NCBI GenBank assembly: GCA_045536425.1 | Contig: JAZSNN010000031.1 | Location: forward strand, 62,001-126,000 | Length of the DNA stretch: 64,000 nucleotides | DNA from: UBA11540 sp045536425 | GTDB taxonomy: Bacteria; Bacillota; Clostridia; Oscillospirales; Ruminococcaceae | Reading direction: 5' to 3' | Shown here: in pieces, positions 24,783-33,424 of the stretch | Numbering within the stretch: position 1 is the stretch's first letter | Layout: every line of letters starts with the position of its first letter | The notes under the pieces: model-generated | Seen by the model: the letters and a program-made list of their open reading frames with translations, nothing else | Database searches by the model: none | What the model was told of the DNA's origin: nothing | Program-made: the position numbers and the translations under genes

Positions 24783-25496
24783 ATGGCAACATATGCTTAT
24801 TGCAGAGTATCAACACCGCATCAGAGGTTAGAGAGACAAATTACCAACATCACAGCAATCTATCCAAACGCTATTATCATTAGAGAATTCTTTACAGGAA
24901 CAACCCAGAACAGACCCAACTGGGAAAAACTCATGGGGCAAATAAAATCGGGAGACGTCATCGTTTTTGATAGTGTCTCTAGAATGAGTCGTAATGCCGA
25001 AGAAGGTTTTAGAGATTACAAAATGTTATATGAGCGTAACATTAGCCTCGTCTTTCTCAATGAACCTTTAATTAATACTTCTGTCTTTGATTCTACACGT
25101 AACAACTTATTGAAAATTGATATCGAAACCGGTAATAATGCCGTTGATGAGTTTTTCAAGGGCAACGTTCAGCTCATAAATAACTTTATGATGGCTCTTG
25201 CCGAACAACAAATCAAAGCAGCCTTTGAGCAATCCGAAAAGGAGGTCACAGACTTACATACACGCATTAGTCAGGGGATGCGTGAGAGCAAAAAGAACGG
25301 TAAACAAATCGGGCTCACAAAGGGAACGACATTGATTACTAATAAATCAATCAAGTGCAAAGAAATAATAAAAAAGCATGCCACCGAATTCGGTGGCATG
25401 CTTAGTGACAAAGAGGTAATGACACTCTGTAAAATATCAAGGAATTCTTATTACAAATATAAGGGAGAATTAAAGAAACAAAGTACCAACACCTAA
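24783..25496 (+). CDS. Serine recombinase (resolvase/invertase family)
   Basis: 237 residues; AGGAGG sits just before the ATG. The catalytic serine is S10 in AYCRVST; GDVIVFDSVSRMSRN is the conserved second motif. The C-terminal part (FGGMLSDKEVMTLCKISRNSYYKYK) is the DNA-binding helix-turn-helix. Length fits small resolvases rather than large integrases. It may resolve dimers or act in copy control of the element, because integration is probably done by the tyrosine recombinase at 33425. It is convergent with the XRE gene, stops 3 bp apart. Confidence 0.9.
   Translation: MATYAYCRVSTPHQRLERQITNITAIYPNAIIIREFFTGTTQNRPNWEKLMGQIKSGDVIVFDSVSRMSRNAEEGFRDYKMLYERNISLVFLNEPLINTSVFDSTRNNLLKIDIETGNNAVDEFFKGNVQLINNFMMALAEQQIKAAFEQSEKEVTDLHTRISQGMRESKKNGKQIGLTKGTTLITNKSIKCKEIIKKHATEFGGMLSDKEVMTLCKISRNSYYKYKGELKKQSTNT
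25374..25403. repeat. Perfect 30-bp palindrome inside the serine recombinase gene
   Basis: AAGCATGCCACCGAA followed immediately by its exact reverse complement. It encodes residues in the KKHATEFGGMLSD region, so it lies within a conserved part of the protein and does not disturb the frame. Confidence 0.85.
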
Positions 25497-25498
25497 TA

Positions 25499-25780
25499 TT
25501 ATAAACTTTCCAAAAAAGCTATTAACAACTTCTTTTGCTTTGGTGTAAGTTTAGAAAACGCAGTAGCGAGTTCGTCCTGTTGTATTTCCACCCTAAAGAA
25601 TTCTTGGAGGGAAATATCCATAGCATCACACAAGAGTTGCAAGTGACCGACAGTAATATCAGCTTGTCCAAGTTCAACCCTGCGAAGATGCGTTTGAGAA
25701 ACCCCTGCCCTTTCCGCAAGACCATTTTGGGTAAGCCAACTCTTATTTCTTAATTCAACCAATCTTTCTCCAACGTTCAT
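25499..25780 (-). CDS. XRE-family (Cro/CI-like) repressor
   Basis: 93 residues; AAGGAG lies before the ATG. Helix-turn-helix at about 16-36 (LTQNGLAERAGVSQTHLRRVE) and a short C-terminal dimerisation helix. It is divergent from a strong promoter at 25852-25880 that overlaps repeated TTAGTYTTATA words, the likely operators. It probably controls the RNA unit behind that promoter and itself. Confidence 0.85.
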   Translation of the reverse strand: MNVGERLVELRNKSWLTQNGLAERAGVSQTHLRRVELGQADITVGHLQLLCDAMDISLQEFFRVEIQQDELATAFSKLTPKQKKLLIAFLESL

Positions 25781-25795
25781 AATACGACTCCTTAA

Positions 25796-25880
25796 TTAGT
25801 CTTATAAGAATATACTAACACTTTAATAGGGAAAATATTAGTTTTATAAGGTTGACGAATTAGTCTTATAGTGATATAAT
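25796..25880 (+). promoter_or_regulatory. Strong promoter with three operator-like direct repeats
   Basis: TTGACG (25852-25857), 17 bp, TATAAT (25875-25880). TTAGTCTTATA at 25796 and 25860, and TTAGTTTTATA at 25838; the last copy lies inside the promoter spacer. This placement suits repression by the adjacent XRE protein. Confidence 0.65.
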
Positions 25881-25917
25881 TTGTAATAATACCAAACGAT
25901 ATGTCGAAAGAAGAAAA

Positions 25918-25989
25918 ATGAGTACAAACAACAACCTAGCAAAAGATGAAGTAATATCAAAAGCTAGAAGCGAATTCAGTACTACTTGA
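25918..25989 (+). CDS. Possible 23-residue peptide at the 5' end of the RNA unit
   Basis: ATG with AAGAAGAAAA upstream, then MSTNNNLAKDEVISKARSEF and a short tail to TGA. Could be a leader peptide, a dual-function RNA product, or the stub of a lost gene. Weakly supported. Confidence 0.25.
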   Translation: MSTNNNLAKDEVISKARSEFSTT

Positions 25990-26203
25990 TAAAGCATTAT
26001 CGATTAAAAAGATTGGGAATTTTGTATTATAACGTTACTTGCCAAACTATAATTCAGCAGATCGAAAAGCACACCAAAAAGTGGGTAGTATACAGTTTTT
26101 GTACTTACGCTTCAAATTTGATAAAAACGCAAATTCCATCGATGTGAGTGCATAGTGTTTTTCTTATCAATATGGTTTGGCAACTACTGGAGTTTGTGTT
26201 TTT

Positions 26204-26235
26204 AGTGCGACTACTTCGGTAGTCTCACTTTTTGT
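26204..26235 (+). terminator. Terminator of the RNA unit
   Basis: AGTGCGACTAC, TTCG, GTAGTCTCACT, then TTTTG. UUCG-capped stem with one mismatch. Confidence 0.85.
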
Positions 26236-26372
26236 TTCAATCTCTTTTAAAAAATTAAACCTAAGACTTTATAGAAATTGATTTTTAAACTCGAACCAAA
26301 TTCTAAACGACTTTTTAAATAAATCCAATTAAATTCACACCAAAACATCTCACATTTCGAGGAGGTTTAATA

Positions 26373-29168
26373 ATGAAAATACAAGCTATAGAGTGTACAA
26401 GATGTAAGGGTGAACTCAAAGAAAAAGGAAAGTATTGGGAATGTCCTTACTGCGGAGCAAAGTTTTCAGTACAATTAGATGCCGACGGCGATCAAATTAT
26501 TTATAGAAACGATGCTCCCAAAGAGTTGCCGTGTGGACAAGTTGCTGAGAGAGCGACACAAATCAATGTTGATAAAATTACGACAGTAAATATTAAGCCA
26601 CCTAAAACTATCGAATCTGATGTGTATCAAAGTAGTGATGATTTGGATTATTACGACAATGTTAACCTGATTGTCACATATCTAAAAAAAGAAAAATGGG
26701 ATATCGCTCAAGATAACATTTGTAAGCTTCGCAATTTGAACGATCCATGTTCAACAGCTGTTGCGGATTGGTACGGCATGGCCTGGGAACACAAAGTGCA
26801 TAATGACTCTGAATTAGTGCATTCTTTTACCGCCATCACGGACGATGAATTACAAAAACTGTATAATCTCTTGCTAAATGCTATGCCCGATTTCAGAAAA
26901 CGAATTTTGGATCTCGTTTTAAATTCGGGTTACGTTGGTGATGAATCGACTAATAAAATTTTGGTAACCACTTTACCATTCTTATTTAGTGAGTTGATTT
27001 ATTCACCCGAAGAAAGAGATGAAAAAATAGAGATAATTTTTGACAAAACAATATCTCTTAAATATGCAGAAACATTTAAATATCTTCTTACACATGCTTT
27101 AGAAAGTCACGAGGTTGATCGCTACATTGGCTATTTGGAACGTTTTGCCGATAATTGTGATCCAGAGTCCTCTCAAGAATATTATTCAATGATTATTTCT
27201 GTGGATCCCGGAAACGCACAAGCACACCACAGTTTAGTCAACGCAGATATAAAAGCTAATTCTTCAGCTCAAAAGTGTATCGATGACTTTGAAAATTTAC
27301 TTTTGTATTCTCAAGATCCTATCAAAGACGTTGAGACATTCATAACAGTTTTAATCAACGAACAGACAACGATTGAAGATAAAGCAGAATTTATGTGGGC
27401 CTTGTTAAGCTATCTTCACGAAGATACGGAAACACAGACTGAGGCAATGTCTCTGTATGCTAATTTGCTACTTCAATCGGAGTTGTGGAATAGAGCAAGT
27501 GAATTTTATAGCGCAGTACTTTCTAGAGATACCAGTAATGCAAAAGTATATTTCAATTTATGTTTGGCTGATATGCAGGCTAAAGATACTAGAGAGTTGA
27601 TTGCTAAAGAAGATGACTTCTCTGGTCATCCGTACTATAAAAAAGCTCTTGCTCAGGCATATAAAACCAGTAAGATTTATTCCAAAGAACTTGAAGGGCT
27701 CATAGATTCTCGCGACAAAAGAATTAAAGACGAACAAGCCAAAAAGAAAAGAATTAGAAATTTCATTTTTGCAGCACTAATTATCGTTGTAATTGGGGGG
27801 ATTATTGCTGGATTCAAGTTGTACAGCAACAACAAAAAATATAATGAAGCTAACATTAGTTTCATTGTAACCAGCAAAGAATACCCTTATGACTCTGTTT
27901 ATCCTTGCTACTTCTTCCTAGATATGAATGTCAAAAACAACAGTTCTTTGGAGATCAACAGAATTGATGGAATTATGCGCTTTTATAACGATGAAGGTAA
28001 ACTCTTATATGAGTCTAACATTTGGCTAACTGGCAACCTAGAACCAAAAAAAGACTACAATTACGAATTAGAAATCGAACAATATGCAACAGAAGAAACC
28101 ACAGAACTTCACAACACTCCTCTATCCAGTCTAAAAATCACTTGGGAGTTAACCAAGGTAACATATGAAAACAACGAGGTCAAAGAATATACCTCGGGCA
28201 AAGAATATGTGATAAATGAAATTGCGGATTCAAACGACAAACAAAACTCTCAAGAAAAACCTCAAGATGATTTAGAAGATAATTCAAACGGGCCTTCAAA
28301 TGATCAGTTTGACGAAGAAACAATCATTTCCCAAGCGGAATCTCTTGCAGCCACAGGCAATTATGACGGAGCATGTGAACTACTTGAAAGAACTGGATAT
28401 AACGATACATATTTATATCAAGCATACAAATATGCAAGTGAAGGAAACTTTGCCGATGCAGTAAAATATGGATTGACAGTTGTTGTTATTCCTCAAGGCA
28501 TTGAGACAATTCCAGATAATTGTTTCAAAATTGAATATGGTACAAATGAACTCAAGAAGGTGGTTCTTCCGACATCTATAAAGAGTATTGGAGCCTCTGC
28601 CTTCTATGGATGTACTAAACTCGTCGAGATTGACCTACCGAGCGGGCTAAAAAGCATCGGGAACTATGCCTTTGCTAAATGTAAATCCTTGAAGTCCATT
28701 GAAATACCTAACAGTGTGGAAAACATGGGTTCGAACGTATTTCAAGAGTGCACTAGCCTTCAATCCGCATCAATCCCCGGCAACCTGAATACAGTTCCGT
28801 CGCAAACATTTATGGATTGCTCAAGTTTGACAACGATAACTCTACAGAACGGTATAGAGATTCTTGATAGCGGTACATTTTCGGGATGCACCAACCTTGT
28901 TAATATCACATTGCCTGATTCTTTAGTTTCTATTGAGAGTAATGCGTTTTATAAGTGTTCTAGTCTCGTTGAAATCACAATACCAGCCAAGGTCAACTTA
29001 ATTAGATATTCTGCTTTTTCTAGTTGTTCTTCCCTGCTAAAAGTATATTTTGCAAATCAAGAGGGTTGGCAATATGAATATGGCGGTTCAAAGATTAATG
29101 TAACTAACGCTCAAGAGAACGCAAAAGAATTAAGAAGTGTTACATCAAACACAATAGAACGAAAATAA
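26373..29168 (+). CDS. Zinc-ribbon, single-pass membrane protein with BspA-type leucine-rich repeats
   Basis: 931 residues; GAGGAGG upstream of the ATG. An N-terminal zinc ribbon (ECTRCKGELKE... ECPYCGAKF), a helical TPR-like cytoplasmic region (about 70-455), one membrane helix (about 456-481), a beta domain (about 490-620), and then about eight LRR_5/BspA repeats of the IPNSVxxIGxxAFxxC kind (about 700-900) outside the cell. It heads a four-gene plus-strand set with the SPFH protein and two membrane proteins. A sensing or scaffolding role at the membrane is inferred; substrate unknown. Confidence 0.75.
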   Translation: MKIQAIECTRCKGELKEKGKYWECPYCGAKFSVQLDADGDQIIYRNDAPKELPCGQVAERATQINVDKITTVNIKPPKTIESDVYQSSDDLDYYDNVNLIVTYLKKEKWDIAQDNICKLRNLNDPCSTAVADWYGMAWEHKVHNDSELVHSFTAITDDELQKLYNLLLNAMPDFRKRILDLVLNSGYVGDESTNKILVTTLPFLFSELIYSPEERDEKIEIIFDKTISLKYAETFKYLLTHALESHEVDRYIGYLERFADNCDPESSQEYYSMIISVDPGNAQAHHSLVNADIKANSSAQKCIDDFENLLLYSQDPIKDVETFITVLINEQTTIEDKAEFMWALLSYLHEDTETQTEAMSLYANLLLQSELWNRASEFYSAVLSRDTSNAKVYFNLCLADMQAKDTRELIAKEDDFSGHPYYKKALAQAYKTSKIYSKELEGLIDSRDKRIKDEQAKKKRIRNFIFAALIIVVIGGIIAGFKLYSNNKKYNEANISFIVTSKEYPYDSVYPCYFFLDMNVKNNSSLEINRIDGIMRFYNDEGKLLYESNIWLTGNLEPKKDYNYELEIEQYATEETTELHNTPLSSLKITWELTKVTYENNEVKEYTSGKEYVINEIADSNDKQNSQEKPQDDLEDNSNGPSNDQFDEETIISQAESLAATGNYDGACELLERTGYNDTYLYQAYKYASEGNFADAVKYGLTVVVIPQGIETIPDNCFKIEYGTNELKKVVLPTSIKSIGASAFYGCTKLVEIDLPSGLKSIGNYAFAKCKSLKSIEIPNSVENMGSNVFQECTSLQSASIPGNLNTVPSQTFMDCSSLTTITLQNGIEILDSGTFSGCTNLVNITLPDSLVSIESNAFYKCSSLVEITIPAKVNLIRYSAFSSCSSLLKVYFANQEGWQYEYGGSKINVTNAQENAKELRSVTSNTIERK

Positions 29169-29205
29169 AACTGAATTCAAACGCATAATGTAAAGGGGTT
29201 TTAAT

Positions 29206-31200
29206 ATGGCAAAATACATTATAGAATGTCCACGTTGTGGTAAACCAATTGAAGCTAGTACAGGACTATTTGCGAAAAAAGAAATTGTTTGTCCTGAATG
29301 TAAAAGAAAAATTGATCTTGCTATGGAGAAAATGGTAGAAGAAACTTGTCCTCGTTGCGGAGGTAGAGTTGTATACGACCGCACAAAACCTTCTTCTGCA
29401 ATTTGCCCTACTTGCCATACAAATATTAAGTCTGGCAAGCAAGAGGAAATAACTTGTCCTTCTTGCCAAATGCACTTGAATGTTGATACAAACGCAAAAA
29501 CATGCACTTGCCCTCAATGTAAAACAGAAATTGATGTACAGGCTAGATTGGCGCAAAAAGAAAGTGGCAAAACCGCACAAGTAATTAAATGGGATGGCGA
29601 AAACGGAGTGTTTATTTATCGTCATCCGATGGAGAACTTCAAACTCGGTTCTCAACTAATTGTTAAAGAGAGCCAAAAAGCCGTATTTTTCCGCAACGGT
29701 AAAGCTTTGGATGTTTTTGGTCCTGACAGATATACTCTTGAAACTCAAAATCTACCTTTGATGGAAGAAATCCTAAAATATCCCACTAATGCAGATTTGA
29801 CATTCAGCTCTCAGGTATACTTCATTAGGACTGATGGACCAATATCAGTTAATTGGGGCATTCCAAAAATGAAATTGCGAAACCCGGGTATGGATTTCTA
29901 TGTTGATGTAAGTGCACGCGGTTCGGCTTTTATGCAGATTAAAGATGGAAACGAAAACGTTAGAAAGTTCCTTTCAAAGGTAATAGGTACAGCCACAACT
30001 AATGGTGTAATAGAGAAGTATGATTCAGAGTATATAACAAATAAATTCCGTGATTATATTACAGCTCGTTTGGGATCGTTACTTGCAGAAATTATCACCT
30101 CAAGCAATATCAATGTCTTAGATCTTGCATCCAAAAGGGCCACTATCAGTGATATGCTGGTCAAGGACTACAACGAATTGTTAGAGGAATACGGCTTAGA
30201 GATTCCTCCCAAACAATTTATGGTAACAAGCATAGATCCTGTTATTACCCCTGAAGTTGAAACTTGGATTCGCCAAGAGTCTGAAAAGGTGCTCAAAGTT
30301 CGACAAGAGGGTGTCCTCAAGGCCGAAGCTGAAGCTCGTCAAGGAAGAGTTCTTGTTGAAGAGCAAACCGAAGTTCAAAAGAAAATCCTTAGGACTCAAG
30401 GTGAAGGCGAAGAACGCAAAATCTCTGCAATGGCTGATGCTGATGTTACTCGTATTGAGGCACAAGGTGCGGCTGATGCTACTATTATTTCAACGAAAGC
30501 TAATGCGGAATCTACCATTATATCTAGTCAGGCAGAAGCGGAAGCGACAATTGTTACCGGACGTGCTGAAGCAGAAACTACTAGACTTACCGGTCAAGCA
30601 TCAGCTGAAGCATATAGAGCACAAGCTATCGCAGAGGCTGATGAAATGCACGCCAAGGGTTATACATATGCACAAGAAACCTCTCGCCAAATTGGTTTGG
30701 AAGCATTGCAGAATGGTTTGCCCGGAACCGGTGTGAATATTTCTTCCTCTTCCGAAAAAGGTGGTTCTGGACTTACAGACACACTCGGTGATATGATTGG
30801 ACTTGGTGTTGGTTTGAGCGCAATGGGCGGCGTTGTAAATATGACAAAGGATATTGTGAGTCCTATCATAGGCCAAATCTCTGATATTGGCAAACAACCG
30901 ATAGAAACCCCAGTTGCTACTATGCCTCAAACGAATTTGGTCAGTGCGTGGAATTGTGCTTGTGGCAAATCATGCATCACATCAAAATTCTGTCCAGAAT
31001 GTGGTTCTCCCAAGCCGGTAACTTTGGATAACGGCGTTTGGAATTGCACCTGTGGTCAGAGTGGAATCACTTCTAATTTCTGTCCTAATTGTGGTGCTCG
31101 TAAGCCTATAAGCAATACAAATTGGAATTGCCACAACTGCGGACAAACTGACATTACAAGCAATTTCTGTCCTAACTGTGGCAGTAAGAAAGGTGAATGA
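29206..31200 (+). CDS. SPFH (band-7) domain protein with zinc ribbons at both ends, YdjI-like
   Basis: 664 residues. Five or six CxxC pairs in the first 105 residues, an SPFH domain (about 130-345; GVFIYRHPMENFKLGSQLIV, then FSSQVYFIRTDGPISVNWG), an Ala/Glu-rich helical stalk (about 350-475), a Gly-rich hydrophobic segment (about 500-535), and three short zinc ribbons at the C-terminus (CPNCG pattern). The core matches the YdjI group, which in Bacillus scaffolds PspA at the membrane; the double zinc-ribbon format is common in Clostridia. Probably forms membrane platforms with its neighbours. Confidence 0.85.
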   Translation: MAKYIIECPRCGKPIEASTGLFAKKEIVCPECKRKIDLAMEKMVEETCPRCGGRVVYDRTKPSSAICPTCHTNIKSGKQEEITCPSCQMHLNVDTNAKTCTCPQCKTEIDVQARLAQKESGKTAQVIKWDGENGVFIYRHPMENFKLGSQLIVKESQKAVFFRNGKALDVFGPDRYTLETQNLPLMEEILKYPTNADLTFSSQVYFIRTDGPISVNWGIPKMKLRNPGMDFYVDVSARGSAFMQIKDGNENVRKFLSKVIGTATTNGVIEKYDSEYITNKFRDYITARLGSLLAEIITSSNINVLDLASKRATISDMLVKDYNELLEEYGLEIPPKQFMVTSIDPVITPEVETWIRQESEKVLKVRQEGVLKAEAEARQGRVLVEEQTEVQKKILRTQGEGEERKISAMADADVTRIEAQGAADATIISTKANAESTIISSQAEAEATIVTGRAEAETTRLTGQASAEAYRAQAIAEADEMHAKGYTYAQETSRQIGLEALQNGLPGTGVNISSSSEKGGSGLTDTLGDMIGLGVGLSAMGGVVNMTKDIVSPIIGQISDIGKQPIETPVATMPQTNLVSAWNCACGKSCITSKFCPECGSPKPVTLDNGVWNCTCGQSGITSNFCPNCGARKPISNTNWNCHNCGQTDITSNFCPNCGSKKGE

Positions 31201-31916
31201 ATATGAAGCTAACAAAACGTAAAAAATCGGTGATAATAATTTATTCAATCGCCACCATAGTATTTCTTATCCTGACAATAGGCATTCCTTTTGCCAAACC
31301 TGCTGCCTCTTGGATGATGTTTGCTTTTTCCATTGTGTCATTAACAGGTGGATGTGGTATTACCTTATTTGCTTTTAGTAAATCAGAAGAATTAAAGAGC
31401 AAATTTTACGGATATCCTGTTTTTAGAATAGGAAGCCTTTACACAATTATTCAACTAGCATTAACAGTTTTGATATACATCATTGGTGCTTTTGTAAACA
31501 TTCCGTACTGGGTTGGTTTAGCAATATCTGTTTTACTTATGGGACTGGCTTCCATCGGAGTAATCACAACAGATACCGCAAGGGATTATGTTGAGGAAAT
31601 AGATACAAAAACCACAGCAACGGTTAAAACGTTGACAAGATTCAATGTGGATATCTCTGATTTGGTAGACGTTTGTAAATACGATTCTGCCAAAAGCTCC
31701 CTGAAAAAGTTGGCTGAGAAGTTTAAATATAGTGACCAGGTTTCATCTTCTGCGACGGAAGAAAAAGAGGCACTTATTATGGAGGAACTGAATAACTTAA
31801 GAGAAATCATAACTAGAAATGATGCAGAAAAAATCATCGAACAGGTTGAGGCGGTTTCTAATCTGCTTAATAGCCGAAACCGCATTTGCGAATCGGCCAA
31901 ATCAACAAACAGATAA
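31197..31916 (+). CDS. Four-helix membrane protein of the SPFH module
   Basis: 239 residues overlapping the SPFH stop by 4 bp (ATGA), so translationally coupled; a second ATG two codons in is also possible. Hydrophobic segments at about 10-30, 35-57, 75-97 and 102-122, then a soluble helical tail (about 130-239, EELNNLREIITRNDAEKIIEQVEAV). No enzyme motif seen. Likely membrane partner of the SPFH scaffold. Confidence 0.7.
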   Translation: MNMKLTKRKKSVIIIYSIATIVFLILTIGIPFAKPAASWMMFAFSIVSLTGGCGITLFAFSKSEELKSKFYGYPVFRIGSLYTIIQLALTVLIYIIGAFVNIPYWVGLAISVLLMGLASIGVITTDTARDYVEEIDTKTTATVKTLTRFNVDISDLVDVCKYDSAKSSLKKLAEKFKYSDQVSSSATEEKEALIMEELNNLREIITRNDAEKIIEQVEAVSNLLNSRNRICESAKSTNR

Positions 31917-31971
31917 TGTTGTTTAATATTGACTTAGTCAATAATTTATAAAAAAGAAAGAGGTAATTATT

Positions 31972-32739
31972 ATGAGTAGTTCAGTAGAAATTAGGTGGTT
32001 GAGAGCCACTATGAACAGTGTCAACGGCGCAGGAGTTGAACATTGGTACTTCAATGCTACCGATAAGGAAATTAAGTACTTAACTTTTGTTTATGTTCCG
32101 TACAATCAGGTTGGTGATCAGGTTCAATGCACAATGTCCAGGAAAAGCGAGGTTTCATGCAAATTAACAGGTCCTATTAAACCTTATCACGAAAACAATG
32201 TGAAATGGGAAGCTTTGTGGTATAACCCCACTGTAACGAAGATTGAATTAGTTCAGATTCATATTGACTATATGGATGGTTCTGAAGAAACCATCGATGG
32301 TGCAGATGTTGTAGATATGTCTGATAAACAAAGTGTGTATTATGAAAAAGTTGAAAAACCTGCAGAGGAAGAACGAGCTGAAAGAGAAAAACAATTGGCT
32401 ATTCAGCTTGCTGAAAGTGAAAAGAAGGCGGCAGAAAAAAAGGCAATTGATGATAGAAATAATGAATTAGCAACGGCATATTTGTGTTTCAAGGTGTTCA
32501 GCTGCTTTAAGAAAATGAAAGACGATGACGAAATGAAATTCCATGTTAATCAAGGTTTGTGGCTTTTCATATTTGAAGTTATTGGGATTATCTGTGCTAT
32601 CATAAGCGGTTTTGCTACTCTTCTTTCCCTTGTTTTTGAAGGACTAGCTATATTCCTTTCTATTAAAGGATTTAAAGAAACTAGAGAAGGCAAACGTTTT
32701 GAAATTCCTCTCATCAGCAAAATCAAATTAATCAAATAA
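31972..32739 (+). CDS. DUF5780-like domain protein with coiled coil and membrane helices
   Basis: 255 residues; GAGG before the ATG. The N-terminal 120 residues are a beta domain resembling DUF5780 (DKEIKYLTFVYVPYNQVGD, then GPIKPYHENNVKWEALWYN). A charged coiled coil (about 125-165) follows, then two membrane helices (about 195-240) and a basic tail. It closes the four-gene module and is followed by a strong terminator. Confidence 0.65.
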   Translation: MSSSVEIRWLRATMNSVNGAGVEHWYFNATDKEIKYLTFVYVPYNQVGDQVQCTMSRKSEVSCKLTGPIKPYHENNVKWEALWYNPTVTKIELVQIHIDYMDGSEETIDGADVVDMSDKQSVYYEKVEKPAEEERAEREKQLAIQLAESEKKAAEKKAIDDRNNELATAYLCFKVFSCFKKMKDDDEMKFHVNQGLWLFIFEVIGIICAIISGFATLLSLVFEGLAIFLSIKGFKETREGKRFEIPLISKIKLIK

Positions 32740-32851
32740 AAATTGGTCTGATTTTGTAGGGTTTTGGATATAAAAGTATTAATATAAATCAAAGCCCTGA
32801 ATACGAAAAGTTATTGAAATGATTCAAGTCACTTGTAAAGTAATACATAGT

Positions 32852-32890
32852 AATCCGGCACATAGAAAATTCTATGTGCCGGATTTTTTG
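32852..32890 (+). terminator. Terminator of the SPFH module
   Basis: AATCCGGCACATAGAA and TTCTATGTGCCGGATT form a 16-bp perfect stem, followed by TTTTTTG. Confidence 0.9.
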
Positions 32891-33014
32891 TATAACGAAA
32901 AGATAGCCTACGCAATTGCGCGGGCTATAATCATAATTTCGTTTGTAATTTTAAATTATACTCATCAATTCACAACCTGCTACTGTGTATCTATACAAAT
33001 AACCGTCGTTCAAA

Positions 33015-33353
33015 TTATTCACCTATTCTATCGATAGCATCCTTAATTTCCTCTATATTGGCGTCACGAGTCAAAAAATATTTATTCAAACCATTTACTA
33101 CTGAAACAATCTCTTGATAGTAGCAGTGAAGTGGTGTATCATCCAAATCGCTAACCCACCAGCCAAAATCGTGCATTTCAAGAAGCAACCCTGCCAACTC
33201 TTTGGGTACGAGTTTTTCTTTGCTATATTCTTCAATAATTTCACAAGTGTCTTTAAACAAAGCACGGACTTTCTCAAAACCCAGATTGTTGAATTCAATT
33301 ACATCCCACGTTGCCTTGTGCCAATCGTTAGATATCATTTCTATTCTTCCCAT
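33015..33353 (-). CDS. Hypothetical acidic protein of the element
   Basis: 112 residues; GGGAGG lies 6 bp before the ATG. Helical with conserved-looking EMHDFGWWVSDLDDTPLHCYYQE in the middle. No signal or membrane segment. It is 72 bp upstream of the recombinase stop on the same strand. No family recognised. Confidence 0.55.
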   Translation of the reverse strand: MGRIEMISNDWHKATWDVIEFNNLGFEKVRALFKDTCEIIEEYSKEKLVPKELAGLLLEMHDFGWWVSDLDDTPLHCYYQEIVSVVNGLNKYFLTRDANIEEIKDAIDRIGE

Positions 33354-33424
33354 ATATAACCTCCCGACAATTTTAGACTAATTAAATTATAACACATAAT
33401 CTTTAAAAAGGTTATACTTTAAGA

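Larger units (their letters stand above)
25887..26236 (+). ncRNA. Probable structured non-coding RNA, about 350 nt
   Basis: Starts at the regulated promoter and ends at a strong terminator (26204-26229 plus T-run), with no substantial gene between. Internal pairing: TTGCCAAAC (26039-26047) with GTTTGGCAA (26175-26183) closes a domain. Inside it TTGATAA-AAACGC (26118-26130) pairs with GTGTTT and TTATCAA (26155-26170, 3-nt bulge). A small CACC/GTGG hairpin lies at 26072-26084. A 23-codon open frame (25918-25989) starts near the 5' end. No known RNA family is recognised by eye. Confidence 0.45.

Noticed and set aside
24783..25496. Serine recombinase as the integrase of the element
   Set aside because: It lies mid-element, has the length of a small resolvase, and a tyrosine recombinase sits next to the attachment repeat.
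25887..26236. Retron or group II intron RNA
   Set aside because: No reverse transcriptase is adjacent and no intron domain V-like element is recognised.
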